Below, in pieces: positions 7,402-15,272 of a stretch of 64,000 bases of DNA. The position numbers and the translations under genes were made by a program. This DNA is from RBG-13-51-18 sp963739395 (GTDB lineage: Bacteria; Chloroflexota; Dehalococcoidia; Dehalococcoidales; RBG-16-60-22): NCBI GenBank assembly GCA_963739395.1, contig CAVUAE010000001.1, forward strand, positions 1,178,001 through 1,242,000, in the 5' to 3' direction. Numbering within the stretch: the first letter of the stretch is position 1; each line of letters opens with the position of its first letter. The notes under the pieces are model-generated. The model saw only the letters and a program-made list of their open reading frames with translations. It was not told where the DNA came from and ran no database searches.

Positions 7402-8091
7402 TTGTCAAGACAACTAGAGAGAATTAGTAAAGCCTACGACTTGACAGTTGAACAATATCGAAAAGGCATAAATCCTTACGAAAACATTCCGGAAGAAATA
7501 AAAAACTCACCTTTTTATAAATCGCTTGTATCCGAGCATGAAGCATTAGGTAGTGGTGCCTCCGATATTAAAGAGTATCTTGCCCCTGTCCCCGGCATGA
7601 AATTCCTCGATGCAGGCTGCTCGGCAAACCTGTTTAACTATCGCCTCGACCGATGGCCTTCTACTTATTATGGTGTGGACATCAGCTCCGAATTAATAAA
7701 CGCAATGAAGGGATTTGCTGCTAGCCAAAATATCTCAATGGGCGGGCTATATGTAGCTGATATTTCTAAGCTGCCTTTCGATGATAATTATTTTGATATT
7801 GCCACCGTCATTGGCGTGCTGGAATACTTTGAAATCTGTTATATTAAGAAGGCTCTTAAAGAATTGTACCGGGTGTTGAAACCCGAATCACACGTAGTAC
7901 TGGATATACCCAATGAAAAGCATCCTCACGCCAGCGATATGGCTAAACTCGAGAAATACCTGGGACGACCTAGTTTCCATCACTCTCATTCTGAGTTTGA
8001 ATCATTATTGAAACCATTATTTTCTATCGAACGCGTGGACGATTCATGTGTAATGATTAAGTACTTTGTTGAAACGTTAAAAAATCATTAA
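7402..8091 (+). CDS. Class I SAM-dependent methyltransferase
   Basis: Contains the Rossmann motif I FLDAGCSANLFNYRL, motif II YYGVDIS, and the YVADISKLPFDDNYFDIATVIGVLEYF segment of type 11 (UbiE-like) methyltransferases, followed by KALKELYRVLKPESHVVLD. I prefer TTG at 7402 because AGGAGA lies 5 nt upstream. An ATG at 7354 would add 16 residues and overlap the SDR gene by 29 bp. Its link to the acyl-CoA genes around it is unclear; methyl acceptor unknown. Confidence 0.75.
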   Translation: MSRQLERISKAYDLTVEQYRKGINPYENIPEEIKNSPFYKSLVSEHEALGSGASDIKEYLAPVPGMKFLDAGCSANLFNYRLDRWPSTYYGVDISSELINAMKGFAASQNISMGGLYVADISKLPFDDNYFDIATVIGVLEYFEICYIKKALKELYRVLKPESHVVLDIPNEKHPHASDMAKLEKYLGRPSFHHSHSEFESLLKPLFSIERVDDSCVMIKYFVETLKNH

Positions 8092-8104
8092 TCAGGAGAT
8101 AATA

Positions 8105-8500
8105 ATGTTAAAGAAAATCGACCATATTGCTATCGTTGTAAAGGATTTAGATAAAGCCGCCAAATCTTATGCTGATATGTTTGGTTTTAAAGTCATCGAA
8201 AAAATGGATGGTCCCGGCGGTGAGTTTACCTCGGTCATGATGGCTCTTGGGGATATTAAGGTGGAACTCTTTGCGCCTTTAAAACCGGGCAGTTTTTCTA
8301 AATTTTTAGAAGAAAAGGGTGGGGGTCTACACCACGTATCCTTCTTGACCGATGATATTGTTAAAGATATGAAAATGTTAAAAGCACAAGGTAAAAAACT
8401 TCAGAATGAAGAGCCGATAGTTATGCCTGACGCCAAAATAGCCTTCGTCCACCCCTCCGCCGCCGAGAATGTTTTAATTGAGCTGAAACAGGAAATCTAG
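8105..8500 (+). CDS. VOC family protein, methylmalonyl-CoA epimerase-like
   Basis: A 131-residue vicinal-oxygen-chelate protein. It shows DHIAIVVKDL with metal ligand His7, KVELF, GGGLHHVSF and a C-terminal VLIELKQE, the ligand pattern of methylmalonyl-CoA epimerase. A second paralog at 52650 sits beside methylmalonyl-CoA mutase and is the better candidate for the true epimerase. This copy may act on another 2-substituted acyl-CoA made by its own cluster. Good AGGAG site. Its stop overlaps the convergent MmgE/PrpD gene by 4 bp. Confidence 0.8.
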   Translation: MLKKIDHIAIVVKDLDKAAKSYADMFGFKVIEKMDGPGGEFTSVMMALGDIKVELFAPLKPGSFSKFLEEKGGGLHHVSFLTDDIVKDMKMLKAQGKKLQNEEPIVMPDAKIAFVHPSAAENVLIELKQEI

Positions 8501-9888
8501 GCTAATAACAACGGTATCAACTTCCTTATACTATCTACTTTTTCCAGATTCAGCAACTTGTCTAATAGTTGGGTGGTTTTCTTTTTACTAATTTTCTTCG
8601 TAAAATCCACATTTACCCAGAACTTAGCGATGATTTCTTCGTGGGTCATGGGATTATCAATTGGGTCACCTTTAACTTTAGTAACCGTCTCGGTAAATTT
8701 ACGTCCGTCTTTAAGCGTTACCGTCATGCGCGCTTTTTCGAATTCAACGTCATTTACCGCCGTTAGCTTGATTTTCTTGATAAACTCTGTTATTTGAGGA
8801 TTACGTATAAACGACTCGGTCATGTGTTCTGGCTTAACGCTGCCGAATAGAAACGCCGTCGCTACCGTATATTCGTAGCTGAACGCGGCATTGCCGTGTG
8901 GGAAGGGCCCGATTTTAAAGGGGTGTCCGACAATGTGTTCGATGCCGCCTGGTGCGACTTCGAGGTTGACCGACGCAATATCATTCGTCTTAAAGTCATA
9001 CTTGTTTACTAATGCCAACGCGGCATCGATAGCCGCATGAGTAACGCGGCAGCAAGGGTAGGGTTTTAATGTGCCGTCGTAGTAGAATTTCCTGCCGAGG
9101 TCTTTGGTCAAGGCTTCCGGTTTTTTACAGCCCTCGGTGAACATTTTGTAATAGCCAAATTTGCTAAAAAGAGTGTCTTCGGGTCCCGTCCAGCCCGCTT
9201 TAGCTAACTGTGTGGAGGTGATACCGCCTCTCGCGGCTAATCCTTGAGGTAACTTAAATGCAGTCGTGCCGTCCCAAAACGACTGGAAAGTGGTGCCGAG
9301 TTGGTTTAAAGCGATGCCGAAGGCATTACGCAATTGAATTTTATTTAGTCCTAAGAGGCGTCCGGCAATCGCCGTTACCCCGAAGGTATTAACCGTGCCC
9401 ACACCGTCCCATCCTAGAGAAAAACCAAAGCCCGACCCAGCCAAAATCCGGGAAGCAACATCGTCGCCGATAAGCAGGGCGGTTATCATTTCTTGACCGC
9501 TGGCGTTAACCATTTCGGCAAGCGTTAAAGCCGAGGGCACGGTGGTGCCACTGATATGACCCGGGCAGCTAACCCCGTCAACCAGCGGACTCACCGGCTC
9601 GAAGTCGAAAGAACGCGCCATGATGCAGTTGATGAAAGCTGCATTGGCTACCGGCGCCTTACTGCCGAGAATGAGAATCGTGGCTTCTTTCTTGCCGCCC
9701 TGTTCTTCGATTAGTTTTAGTAGCTCTGGATTACCTGTATCGTTAGCGCCGCCGATGAGACATCCCAGCGTATCAATGATGCGGTATTTAGTGGCTTCCA
9801 GCGTGTCTTTATCGATGTTTTCAAATTTTGTCTCTAACGCGTTAGCCGTTAATTTTTCGATGGCTGTAGGGTTTGCTGCTTGATTCAT
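8497..9888 (-). CDS. MmgE/PrpD family protein
   Basis: A 463-residue protein of normal family length. It has DTLGCLIGGANDTGNPEL near the N-terminus, GHISGTTVPSALTLAEM, a glycine-rich LPQGLAARGGITSTQLA, and KPYPCCRVTHAAIDAAL, where PrpD has its substrate loop. Known members dehydrate 2-methylcitrate (PrpD), isomerise cis-aconitate or decarboxylate it (IRG1), all acting on tri- or dicarboxylic acids without an iron-sulfur cluster. It is the last gene of a minus-strand operon with an enolase-superfamily enzyme. No prpB or prpC is nearby, so this is probably not a methylcitrate cycle. GGAG lies 7 nt before the ATG. Confidence 0.87.
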   Translation of the reverse strand: MNQAANPTAIEKLTANALETKFENIDKDTLEATKYRIIDTLGCLIGGANDTGNPELLKLIEEQGGKKEATILILGSKAPVANAAFINCIMARSFDFEPVSPLVDGVSCPGHISGTTVPSALTLAEMVNASGQEMITALLIGDDVASRILAGSGFGFSLGWDGVGTVNTFGVTAIAGRLLGLNKIQLRNAFGIALNQLGTTFQSFWDGTTAFKLPQGLAARGGITSTQLAKAGWTGPEDTLFSKFGYYKMFTEGCKKPEALTKDLGRKFYYDGTLKPYPCCRVTHAAIDAALALVNKYDFKTNDIASVNLEVAPGGIEHIVGHPFKIGPFPHGNAAFSYEYTVATAFLFGSVKPEHMTESFIRNPQITEFIKKIKLTAVNDVEFEKARMTVTLKDGRKFTETVTKVKGDPIDNPMTHEEIIAKFWVNVDFTKKISKKKTTQLLDKLLNLEKVDSIRKLIPLLLA

Positions 9889-9907
9889 ATAAAGTCTCCG
9901 AGACGTT

Positions 9908-11080
9908 TTATTTGCCGATTACGATGGGTTTTTTACCTGGCGTGGCGAGTTTTTTCACCGCAGCTTCATTCAATTCCACGCCGATGCCGGGTCCTTCGGG
10001 TGGGTAGAGAAAACCATTTTCGTATCGCGGTACTTTTACGGCTAAATCATTTTTTAAAGGCGTGCTGACTGTATCGGGTATATTGTAGAGATTTAGCGGG
10101 CCAATGGCTTCCTGCTCGATTTTGCCTATCCACTCGGTCGCCGCCAGGAATTGCGCGGTGCAAGCCGCGCCGAGACCGGAATCTATCATGCAGCCGCACA
10201 TCACCGGCAGGTTAGCCGCCTGCGCGATAGCTACCCACTTTTGTGCTTTCAAAATACCGCCGGCTTTAGGCACTTTTAGGAAAAGTCCATCCGCGGCTTC
10301 TTTTTCGATAATTTTTATCAGGTCGTTAAGTTCTTTAGCGCTTTCGTCGGGGAATATCGGCACATCCACCTTACGCCGCAGTCTCGCCAGCCCGTCGATA
10401 TCCCACCAGGGTACGGGCTGTTCGGCGACATAGACATCGTATTTTGCTACTCGCTGCAATACATAAAGCGCCTGGTGGTAAACCCACCCGCCGTTGGCGT
10501 CAATCATGATTTTTATCTTATTGCCGACCGCTTGCCGTAAAGCCCCCACCAGCTCGATATCTTCATCCGGTGTTTTCGCGCCAACCTTAAGTTTCAGTCC
10601 TTTGAAGCCGGCTTTAACTAATTTCTTTGCTTCTGCACTTACCTCTGCCGCTGTTCCGGATGACATCACGAAAGCCAGAGCAATTTTAGGATTGGATAGT
10701 CCACCGAGTAGTTTATATAAGGGCACTCCTAACGCCCTGCCCATGAGGTCGTGTAAAGCGTAATCGACGACGGCTTTGGACTGATTATTAGCGCGAGCGA
10801 CTTTATCCATTCTCGCAACGATTTTCTCAATATTGAATGGGTCTTCGCCGAGTAATATTTGTGGGGCGAAGACATTAGCGATGTTGGACATTATCGAGTC
10901 CTGGCTTTCGCCCATATACCAGAGTGAAGTATCGCCGGTTTCCGCCACGCCGGTAATGCCCTCATCCGTATGTATTTTAAGCACGACGGCATCGGCGCAC
11001 TTAGCAGGACCGCCGGACATGACAATAGGTTTGGTAAAGGGCATAGATACCGGGATAATTTCTACCTTGGTAATTTTCAT
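9908..11080 (-). CDS. Enolase superfamily protein, mandelate racemase/muconate lactonizing enzyme group
   Basis: A 390-residue protein with an N-terminal capping domain and a barrel. Catalytic features of the MLE subgroup are visible: KLK in KGLKLKVGA (K-x-K on strand 2), metal ligands Asp in MIDANGG, Glu in VAEQPV and Asp in FPDES, and a Lys in FLKVPKAGG on strand 6. Such enzymes abstract the alpha proton of a carboxylate and may cycloisomerise, racemise or dehydrate. Members of this subgroup include muconate cycloisomerase, dipeptide epimerase and o-succinylbenzoate synthase. The operon context (tautomerase, MmgE/PrpD) favours organic-acid catabolism. GGAGG precedes the ATG. Confidence 0.87.
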   Translation of the reverse strand: MKITKVEIIPVSMPFTKPIVMSGGPAKCADAVVLKIHTDEGITGVAETGDTSLWYMGESQDSIMSNIANVFAPQILLGEDPFNIEKIVARMDKVARANNQSKAVVDYALHDLMGRALGVPLYKLLGGLSNPKIALAFVMSSGTAAEVSAEAKKLVKAGFKGLKLKVGAKTPDEDIELVGALRQAVGNKIKIMIDANGGWVYHQALYVLQRVAKYDVYVAEQPVPWWDIDGLARLRRKVDVPIFPDESAKELNDLIKIIEKEAADGLFLKVPKAGGILKAQKWVAIAQAANLPVMCGCMIDSGLGAACTAQFLAATEWIGKIEQEAIGPLNLYNIPDTVSTPLKNDLAVKVPRYENGFLYPPEGPGIGVELNEAAVKKLATPGKKPIVIGK

Positions 11081-11115
11081 AAGGTTTCCTCCGGATAAAG
11101 GGCGATAATCATTCT

Positions 11116-11676
11116 TTAAGAAACCAGTCTTTTCCCTAACTCAAAAGCCGCGGTGAGATATTCGGGGTGTTCGAGAATCTCGCCTTTTTTTTCGACGCTT
11201 CTAATGAGCAGCTCTTCTTTAAGTTCGGCGTTAATAGCCTGGAAAAAATACTTTATCGTCAGCTTCGGCCCATCGAACAGTTTAAGTCCTTTGGTTGCTC
11301 CGACGCCGATAAAAGCGCCCCTTTTAGTCGGGATGTCGAGATTTTTCAAAACGTATTTTCTCGCCCAAAACGCCTGACAGCGACTCATCAATGCTAGAGT
11401 TTGGGCGCTGACGGTATAAAAAAAGATGGGTGTAGCAATGATAATAGCGTCGGCGGCGAGAATTTTCGGATAGATGCCCAGCATATCATCCTTTATCGGG
11501 CAAGTACCGTCTTCCAGACAATGGTAAATCTCCCGGCAGGGCTCTATTTTTAGCTTAGTTATGAGTATTTTTTCAACCTCTGCCCCTTTACCCGCCGCCC
11601 CTTTTAGAGCTTCGTCCAGCAGAAGGTCGGTATTCCCCTTGATACGGGGACTGCCCATGATGCCTAAAACTTTCAA
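11116..11676 (-). CDS. NADPH-dependent FMN reductase/flavodoxin-fold protein
   Basis: A 186-residue flavoprotein with FMN phosphate loop GSPRIKGNTD at residues 8-17 and ATPIFFYTVSA, where the flavin ring is held. Three Cys in PCREIYHCLEDGTC resemble the iron-sulfur flavoprotein family but the spacing is not a clear cluster-binding motif. It starts at TTG with GGAGGATG upstream. It sits between the tautomerase and the enolase-superfamily gene in one operon, so it likely supplies a reductive step or reduces a quinone-like intermediate. Substrate unknown. Confidence 0.82.
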   Translation of the reverse strand: MKVLGIMGSPRIKGNTDLLLDEALKGAAGKGAEVEKILITKLKIEPCREIYHCLEDGTCPIKDDMLGIYPKILAADAIIIATPIFFYTVSAQTLALMSRCQAFWARKYVLKNLDIPTKRGAFIGVGATKGLKLFDGPKLTIKYFFQAINAELKEELLIRSVEKKGEILEHPEYLTAAFELGKRLVS

Positions 11677-11693
11677 AACATCCTCCGAAAAAA

Positions 11694-11882
11694 TTAGTGG
11701 CTATCGCACCACAACTTGCCGCCCATCGCAAAATTGTCCTCTTTCATCTCCACGATTTCGAGGTTCACGGCGTCGGGCGGGCACCCGATATTTTTCGCGA
11801 TGGCGTCCGTAACGTCTTTAGCCATGCCACGTTTTTGTTCCTTACTCCTGCCTTGTATGATTTTTATCGTTACTAACGGCAT
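11694..11882 (-). CDS. 4-oxalocrotonate tautomerase family protein
   Basis: A 62-residue small tautomerase. Pro follows the initiator Met (MPLVTIKI) and becomes the catalytic N-terminal base after Met removal. Arg11 is present in QGRSKEQK. The position of the usual second catalytic Arg (Arg39 in 4-OT) is Asn in AVNLEIVEM, so it may act on a different substrate or be weaker. AAGGAGG lies 6 nt before this ATG; upstream in-frame codons have no ribosome site. First gene of the minus-strand operon, behind a strong promoter. Confidence 0.85.
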   Translation of the reverse strand: MPLVTIKIIQGRSKEQKRGMAKDVTDAIAKNIGCPPDAVNLEIVEMKEDNFAMGGKLWCDSH

Positions 11883-11912
11883 ATTAAACCTCCTTGTAGT
11901 TTTCTTTGAAAA

Positions 11913-11941
11913 AGTGTAATGCTTTATCGGCATCGAGTCAA
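11913..11941 (-). promoter_or_regulatory. Promoter of the tautomerase-MmgE/PrpD operon
   Basis: On the minus strand, TTGACT (11936-11941), 17-bp spacer, TACACT (11913-11918). The expected start point is about 25 nt before the tautomerase ATG. Confidence 0.6.
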
Positions 11942-11981
11942 ATACAAACGTAGGTTGATAAAGTGTAGGTCGCCCGATAGG

Positions 11982-14900
11982 CTAAATGTGCTTAATTTTA
12001 AGCACAATCACCAGAACGATAATCAACGCCAGAAATACTATCAGGAATAGACTTCCGCTAAAATATATCATCCAGGCGGGCATACCTAACACCGTGTTGT
12101 CACTAGAAGGGGACATTGGGGTAGAAGGAGAAAAAGATGGCGATGTTGGCGGGGCGATTGTCGGCGTAGATAAAGTGGCAAGTAGCTTTGGAGTTATCGG
12201 TAACGCTGACGTTGGCGTCAATGACTCATTCTCTACTGACGGTACAGACTCGGTGGTAAAAACACCGACGGAACTCCAGGAACTCCAGGTGCCGGTAGTG
12301 GTTGCCCTGACTTTCCAATAATATACCGTGTTATAGTCGAGGCTGACATCACAATTCCAGGCGTTAGTTTTCAGGGCGTACTCATTCATTTTTATAATAA
12401 CCGGGTGGTTAAAGTCGGCATCGGTGGCTATCAGCAATTCATAAGCTTCAGCACTGATAACTGCCGTCCATTGAAAAACTGGTTTGATAGCGACTCCCAA
12501 AGCACCGGGCGAAGGCGTCTCTGGTTTAAGATTAACGCTTTCGGTATCCATGCTGGTTGTAAATGAACGTTTTTCTGACCAGGGACTAAGCACGGGTGCG
12601 CAGGCTCGCACGCGCCAATAATAGGTAGTGGTGGGCTCGAGTGCCGGCAGACGGACGGAACTGGCAGCAGTAGTGCCGTGTAAGCCGTCGGGAATGGTAG
12701 AGAAATCCGTAATATAATTGCATTGCCATTCGTAGCTTGTCGTGCCCTCCAGCGTTTCCCAATCTATTGTTATATTTCTAATGCTGTGGTCAACGAGACT
12801 GCCGATGCCAGAAACCTCGTTTTCTGGTGAAATCTGTGTGGGCGATAGAGACATGGTATCGTTATAGGTCAATAGTTTCACATCATTGAAGTCATGATTA
12901 TCGAGCGACCACAACTGATGGTTGCGTTGCCATAAGCCCATTAGAGTAGCGCCATCGCTTAAGCCCCGGGTTACTGTTTCGAATACCGGACCGAGGGAAT
13001 ATCGAGGATTAAGACAGCGTTCCATACCGCCGTCAGAATGCTCGTTTGCAGCATATAAAATTCCACCCACAGAAAAGGTCAACCGATTAATAACCGCTCC
13101 GGTTGGCAATGTATTATCGATTTGCTCCCAACTATCACTGCTGCCGATAATAAAACGATAGATACCACTATCGACGCTATTACTGGCAGCGTAGATAGTG
13201 TGATTGGTCTTAAATTCAGGGTCAAAAACTACTGAAATTTCACCATCTAGCGGAGCAGTAGCGGCATCCGCCGGCAATGTTTGAAATGAAGCGCCGTTAT
13301 CGTTGGACCAATATACCCAGCCATTTTCATTCCCAACCAGGATGATGCCATCATTTTTAAAATTCGGCGAAAGAGCCAGTGAACGGAGTGGGTGGGTGCC
13401 TACGGGCGTACCCTGGGAGAAGCTATACCCATGATTGGTCGTAGTATAAATCATTGCTTGTGAACCATTGTAACTGCCGATATATAGAGTGTTTTCGTCA
13501 GATATCGCCCAAACATCGATGCTGAAAACAGCACCAGTGGCAGGGTCGTGTGTATACCAGTATTGGAAGCTCTGTCCATTGTCTTTGGATTCCAAGATGG
13601 CTGGAAGGTCATTACTTTGCCCGGCAACGAATAACGTCAGGCAGTCAGTTCCATACTCTGGTGGAAGATTCACATACGTTAGACCGTCAACCGAGGGAGA
13701 ATTACTGTATAAAAGCCTTTCCCAACTGTAGCCGTCATCCATACTTCGCCATAGACTTTGGCCCATGCCAGAGGTAATTATAAACATGGTGTTCACGGGA
13801 CTTGCTTCAGGCGATGGCGTAAAGTCCACGATATTGTTAACAGTGGTATCAATCAGGCTGATTTGATTCCAGCTTGTACCCATATCTCGACTGATGGATA
13901 GGGCACTATTACCGCCGCTGGTGGCGGCATATATTATACCGGCGCTAGAGAAATCGGGTGTTATTAGGACTTTAGTATCTATAGCGCCGGAAGGGTCTTT
14001 TTTACTCTTTGTCCAGGAAGTGCCACCGTCCATACTGACATAGGTTCGGGCTTTAGCGGCAGAGCCGGCTAGAAGTATAGTATTATGCTCATCGTTATAG
14101 ACCGTCAGTCCACTAATGTCAGTATTAGTTGTGCTATAAGTACCCCCGCAATTCAAGTCGGTCGCTACTGAATAATCGGGCGCATCGACATTGACTATTT
14201 TATAAACATCTCCTCCGCTGATACCTGTATCAATACCAACAAAGAAAAAGCTATTCTCTGAGAAAGTTCCAGCGTCATAGTTATCAGGAAAAGCGATTAC
14301 CGCCCCTTGGATGGTAGCAATACTGACTGGGATGACAGAGTTATCTTTATTAAGTTTGGCCGGACCGATAACAGTATTCCAATCCATATCACCAATTTTA
14401 TTAACTACAAAAGTATCCGTCTCATTATTGGCTACCGCAACAATTTGCTGGGTTACAGCGTAATTAACAGGAAAATCTACCGCATAGATATCGTAAGCGC
14501 CGATATTGGTATCTATCCAGCCGGACAACAAATCTTCCTCGTTAAATAGATAAACACCGCCGAATTCAGCGTTATCCGCATCGGCGGTGCCCACAGCAAC
14601 AACGTTATTATTCCACCAGGTCACGGCAATTGAAGTTATATTAGCTCCAGGGTTGCCCGGAATGGCTGGCAGTGATTTAAAACTCTTGCCACCGTCGTTA
14701 GACCGGTATGCCGAAGATGTTGTAGCGTAATATATGATTTTAGGGTCGTGAGGGGATATCGCGATGCCTGTTATGGCATCTTGCACATTACCGATATAAA
14801 ACCACCTTAAACCACCATCGGTGGATTTATATAGAGTATAGGTAAGTCCTTTAACGTAAGCATATAAGGTGCCGTCGGCAGCAGCAGTCAGGTACTGAAT

Positions 14901-15098
14901 ATCAGAACCGCCTGCTAATACCCAGCCTCCCGCTGTCCCCTCGGCGGGGACATTCACTCTACTCCATTTTAAAGCCTCTGGAGAAGCGGCTTGTGCAGGC
15001 TTTATGGAGATGACTATTAAATTCAATATAAGGATAATAGTAACGATGTTCAAGGATGTTAATAAATATTCGAACCTATGATTATGTTCATTTGACAC
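11982..15098 (-). CDS. Large secreted surface protein with Asp-box propeller, Fn3-like domains and C-terminal membrane anchor
   Basis: About 1038 residues from the GTG at 15098. From there the N-terminus is a clean signal peptide: polar start, hydrophobic IVTIILILNLIVISI, then KPAQA before ASPEA. The frame stays open to a TTG at 15167, but a TTGACT-N17-TAAAAT promoter lies inside that extension and would start RNA at about the GTG, so a leaderless start is preferred. The body carries many Asp-box (BNR) repeats: STDGGLRW, SNDGGKSF, SMDGGTSW, SRDMGTSW, SKDNGQSF. Two Fn3-like modules (YYWRVRA, YYWKVRA), a Pro/Ser/Thr-rich stalk and a final transmembrane helix follow. Several N-x-S/T sequons occur. 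It is a paralog of the next gene; probably a cell-envelope structural or adhesive protein. Confidence 0.8.
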   Translation of the reverse strand: MSNEHNHRFEYLLTSLNIVTIILILNLIVISIKPAQAASPEALKWSRVNVPAEGTAGGWVLAGGSDIQYLTAAADGTLYAYVKGLTYTLYKSTDGGLRWFYIGNVQDAITGIAISPHDPKIIYYATTSSAYRSNDGGKSFKSLPAIPGNPGANITSIAVTWWNNNVVAVGTADADNAEFGGVYLFNEEDLLSGWIDTNIGAYDIYAVDFPVNYAVTQQIVAVANNETDTFVVNKIGDMDWNTVIGPAKLNKDNSVIPVSIATIQGAVIAFPDNYDAGTFSENSFFFVGIDTGISGGDVYKIVNVDAPDYSVATDLNCGGTYSTTNTDISGLTVYNDEHNTILLAGSAAKARTYVSMDGGTSWTKSKKDPSGAIDTKVLITPDFSSAGIIYAATSGGNSALSISRDMGTSWNQISLIDTTVNNIVDFTPSPEASPVNTMFIITSGMGQSLWRSMDDGYSWERLLYSNSPSVDGLTYVNLPPEYGTDCLTLFVAGQSNDLPAILESKDNGQSFQYWYTHDPATGAVFSIDVWAISDENTLYIGSYNGSQAMIYTTTNHGYSFSQGTPVGTHPLRSLALSPNFKNDGIILVGNENGWVYWSNDNGASFQTLPADAATAPLDGEISVVFDPEFKTNHTIYAASNSVDSGIYRFIIGSSDSWEQIDNTLPTGAVINRLTFSVGGILYAANEHSDGGMERCLNPRYSLGPVFETVTRGLSDGATLMGLWQRNHQLWSLDNHDFNDVKLLTYNDTMSLSPTQISPENEVSGIGSLVDHSIRNITIDWETLEGTTSYEWQCNYITDFSTIPDGLHGTTAASSVRLPALEPTTTYYWRVRACAPVLSPWSEKRSFTTSMDTESVNLKPETPSPGALGVAIKPVFQWTAVISAEAYELLIATDADFNHPVIIKMNEYALKTNAWNCDVSLDYNTVYYWKVRATTTGTWSSWSSVGVFTTESVPSVENESLTPTSALPITPKLLATLSTPTIAPPTSPSFSPSTPMSPSSDNTVLGMPAWMIYFSGSLFLIVFLALIIVLVIVLKIKHI

Positions 15099-15105
15099 AT
15101 GGCGA

Positions 15106-15134
15106 ATTTTACTATTGAATAACATAAAAGTCAA
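15106..15134 (-). promoter_or_regulatory. Promoter of the downstream surface-protein gene, possibly leaderless
   Basis: On the minus strand, TTGACT (15129-15134), 17-bp spacer, TAAAAT (15106-15111). The predicted start point, 6-8 nt downstream, coincides with the GTG at 15098. Confidence 0.5.
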
Positions 15135-15204
15135 TAGCAATTCATGGAAAATTTTTAATAAGCTCAAGCTTTAGATTTAAACTTACATGATATTTTCCAA
15201 AAAA

Positions 15205-15232
15205 GAGAGCCCCGACTTAAGTCGGGGCTCTC
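15205..15232 (-). terminator. Rho-independent terminator of the 1117-residue surface-protein gene
   Basis: A perfect palindrome with 14-bp arms (GAGAGCCCCGACTT and its complement). On the minus strand it is followed by TTTTTT. It separates the two surface-protein genes, so each has its own transcript. Confidence 0.85.
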
Positions 15233-15272
15233 GTCCTTCTGCTTAAGAAGGCTCGTCTGTCAGGTTAGAATT

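Noticed and set aside
8497..9888. 2-methylcitrate dehydratase PrpD proper
   Set aside because: Family membership is clear but prpB, prpC or other methylcitrate genes are not near, and the operon partners point elsewhere; only the family name is given.
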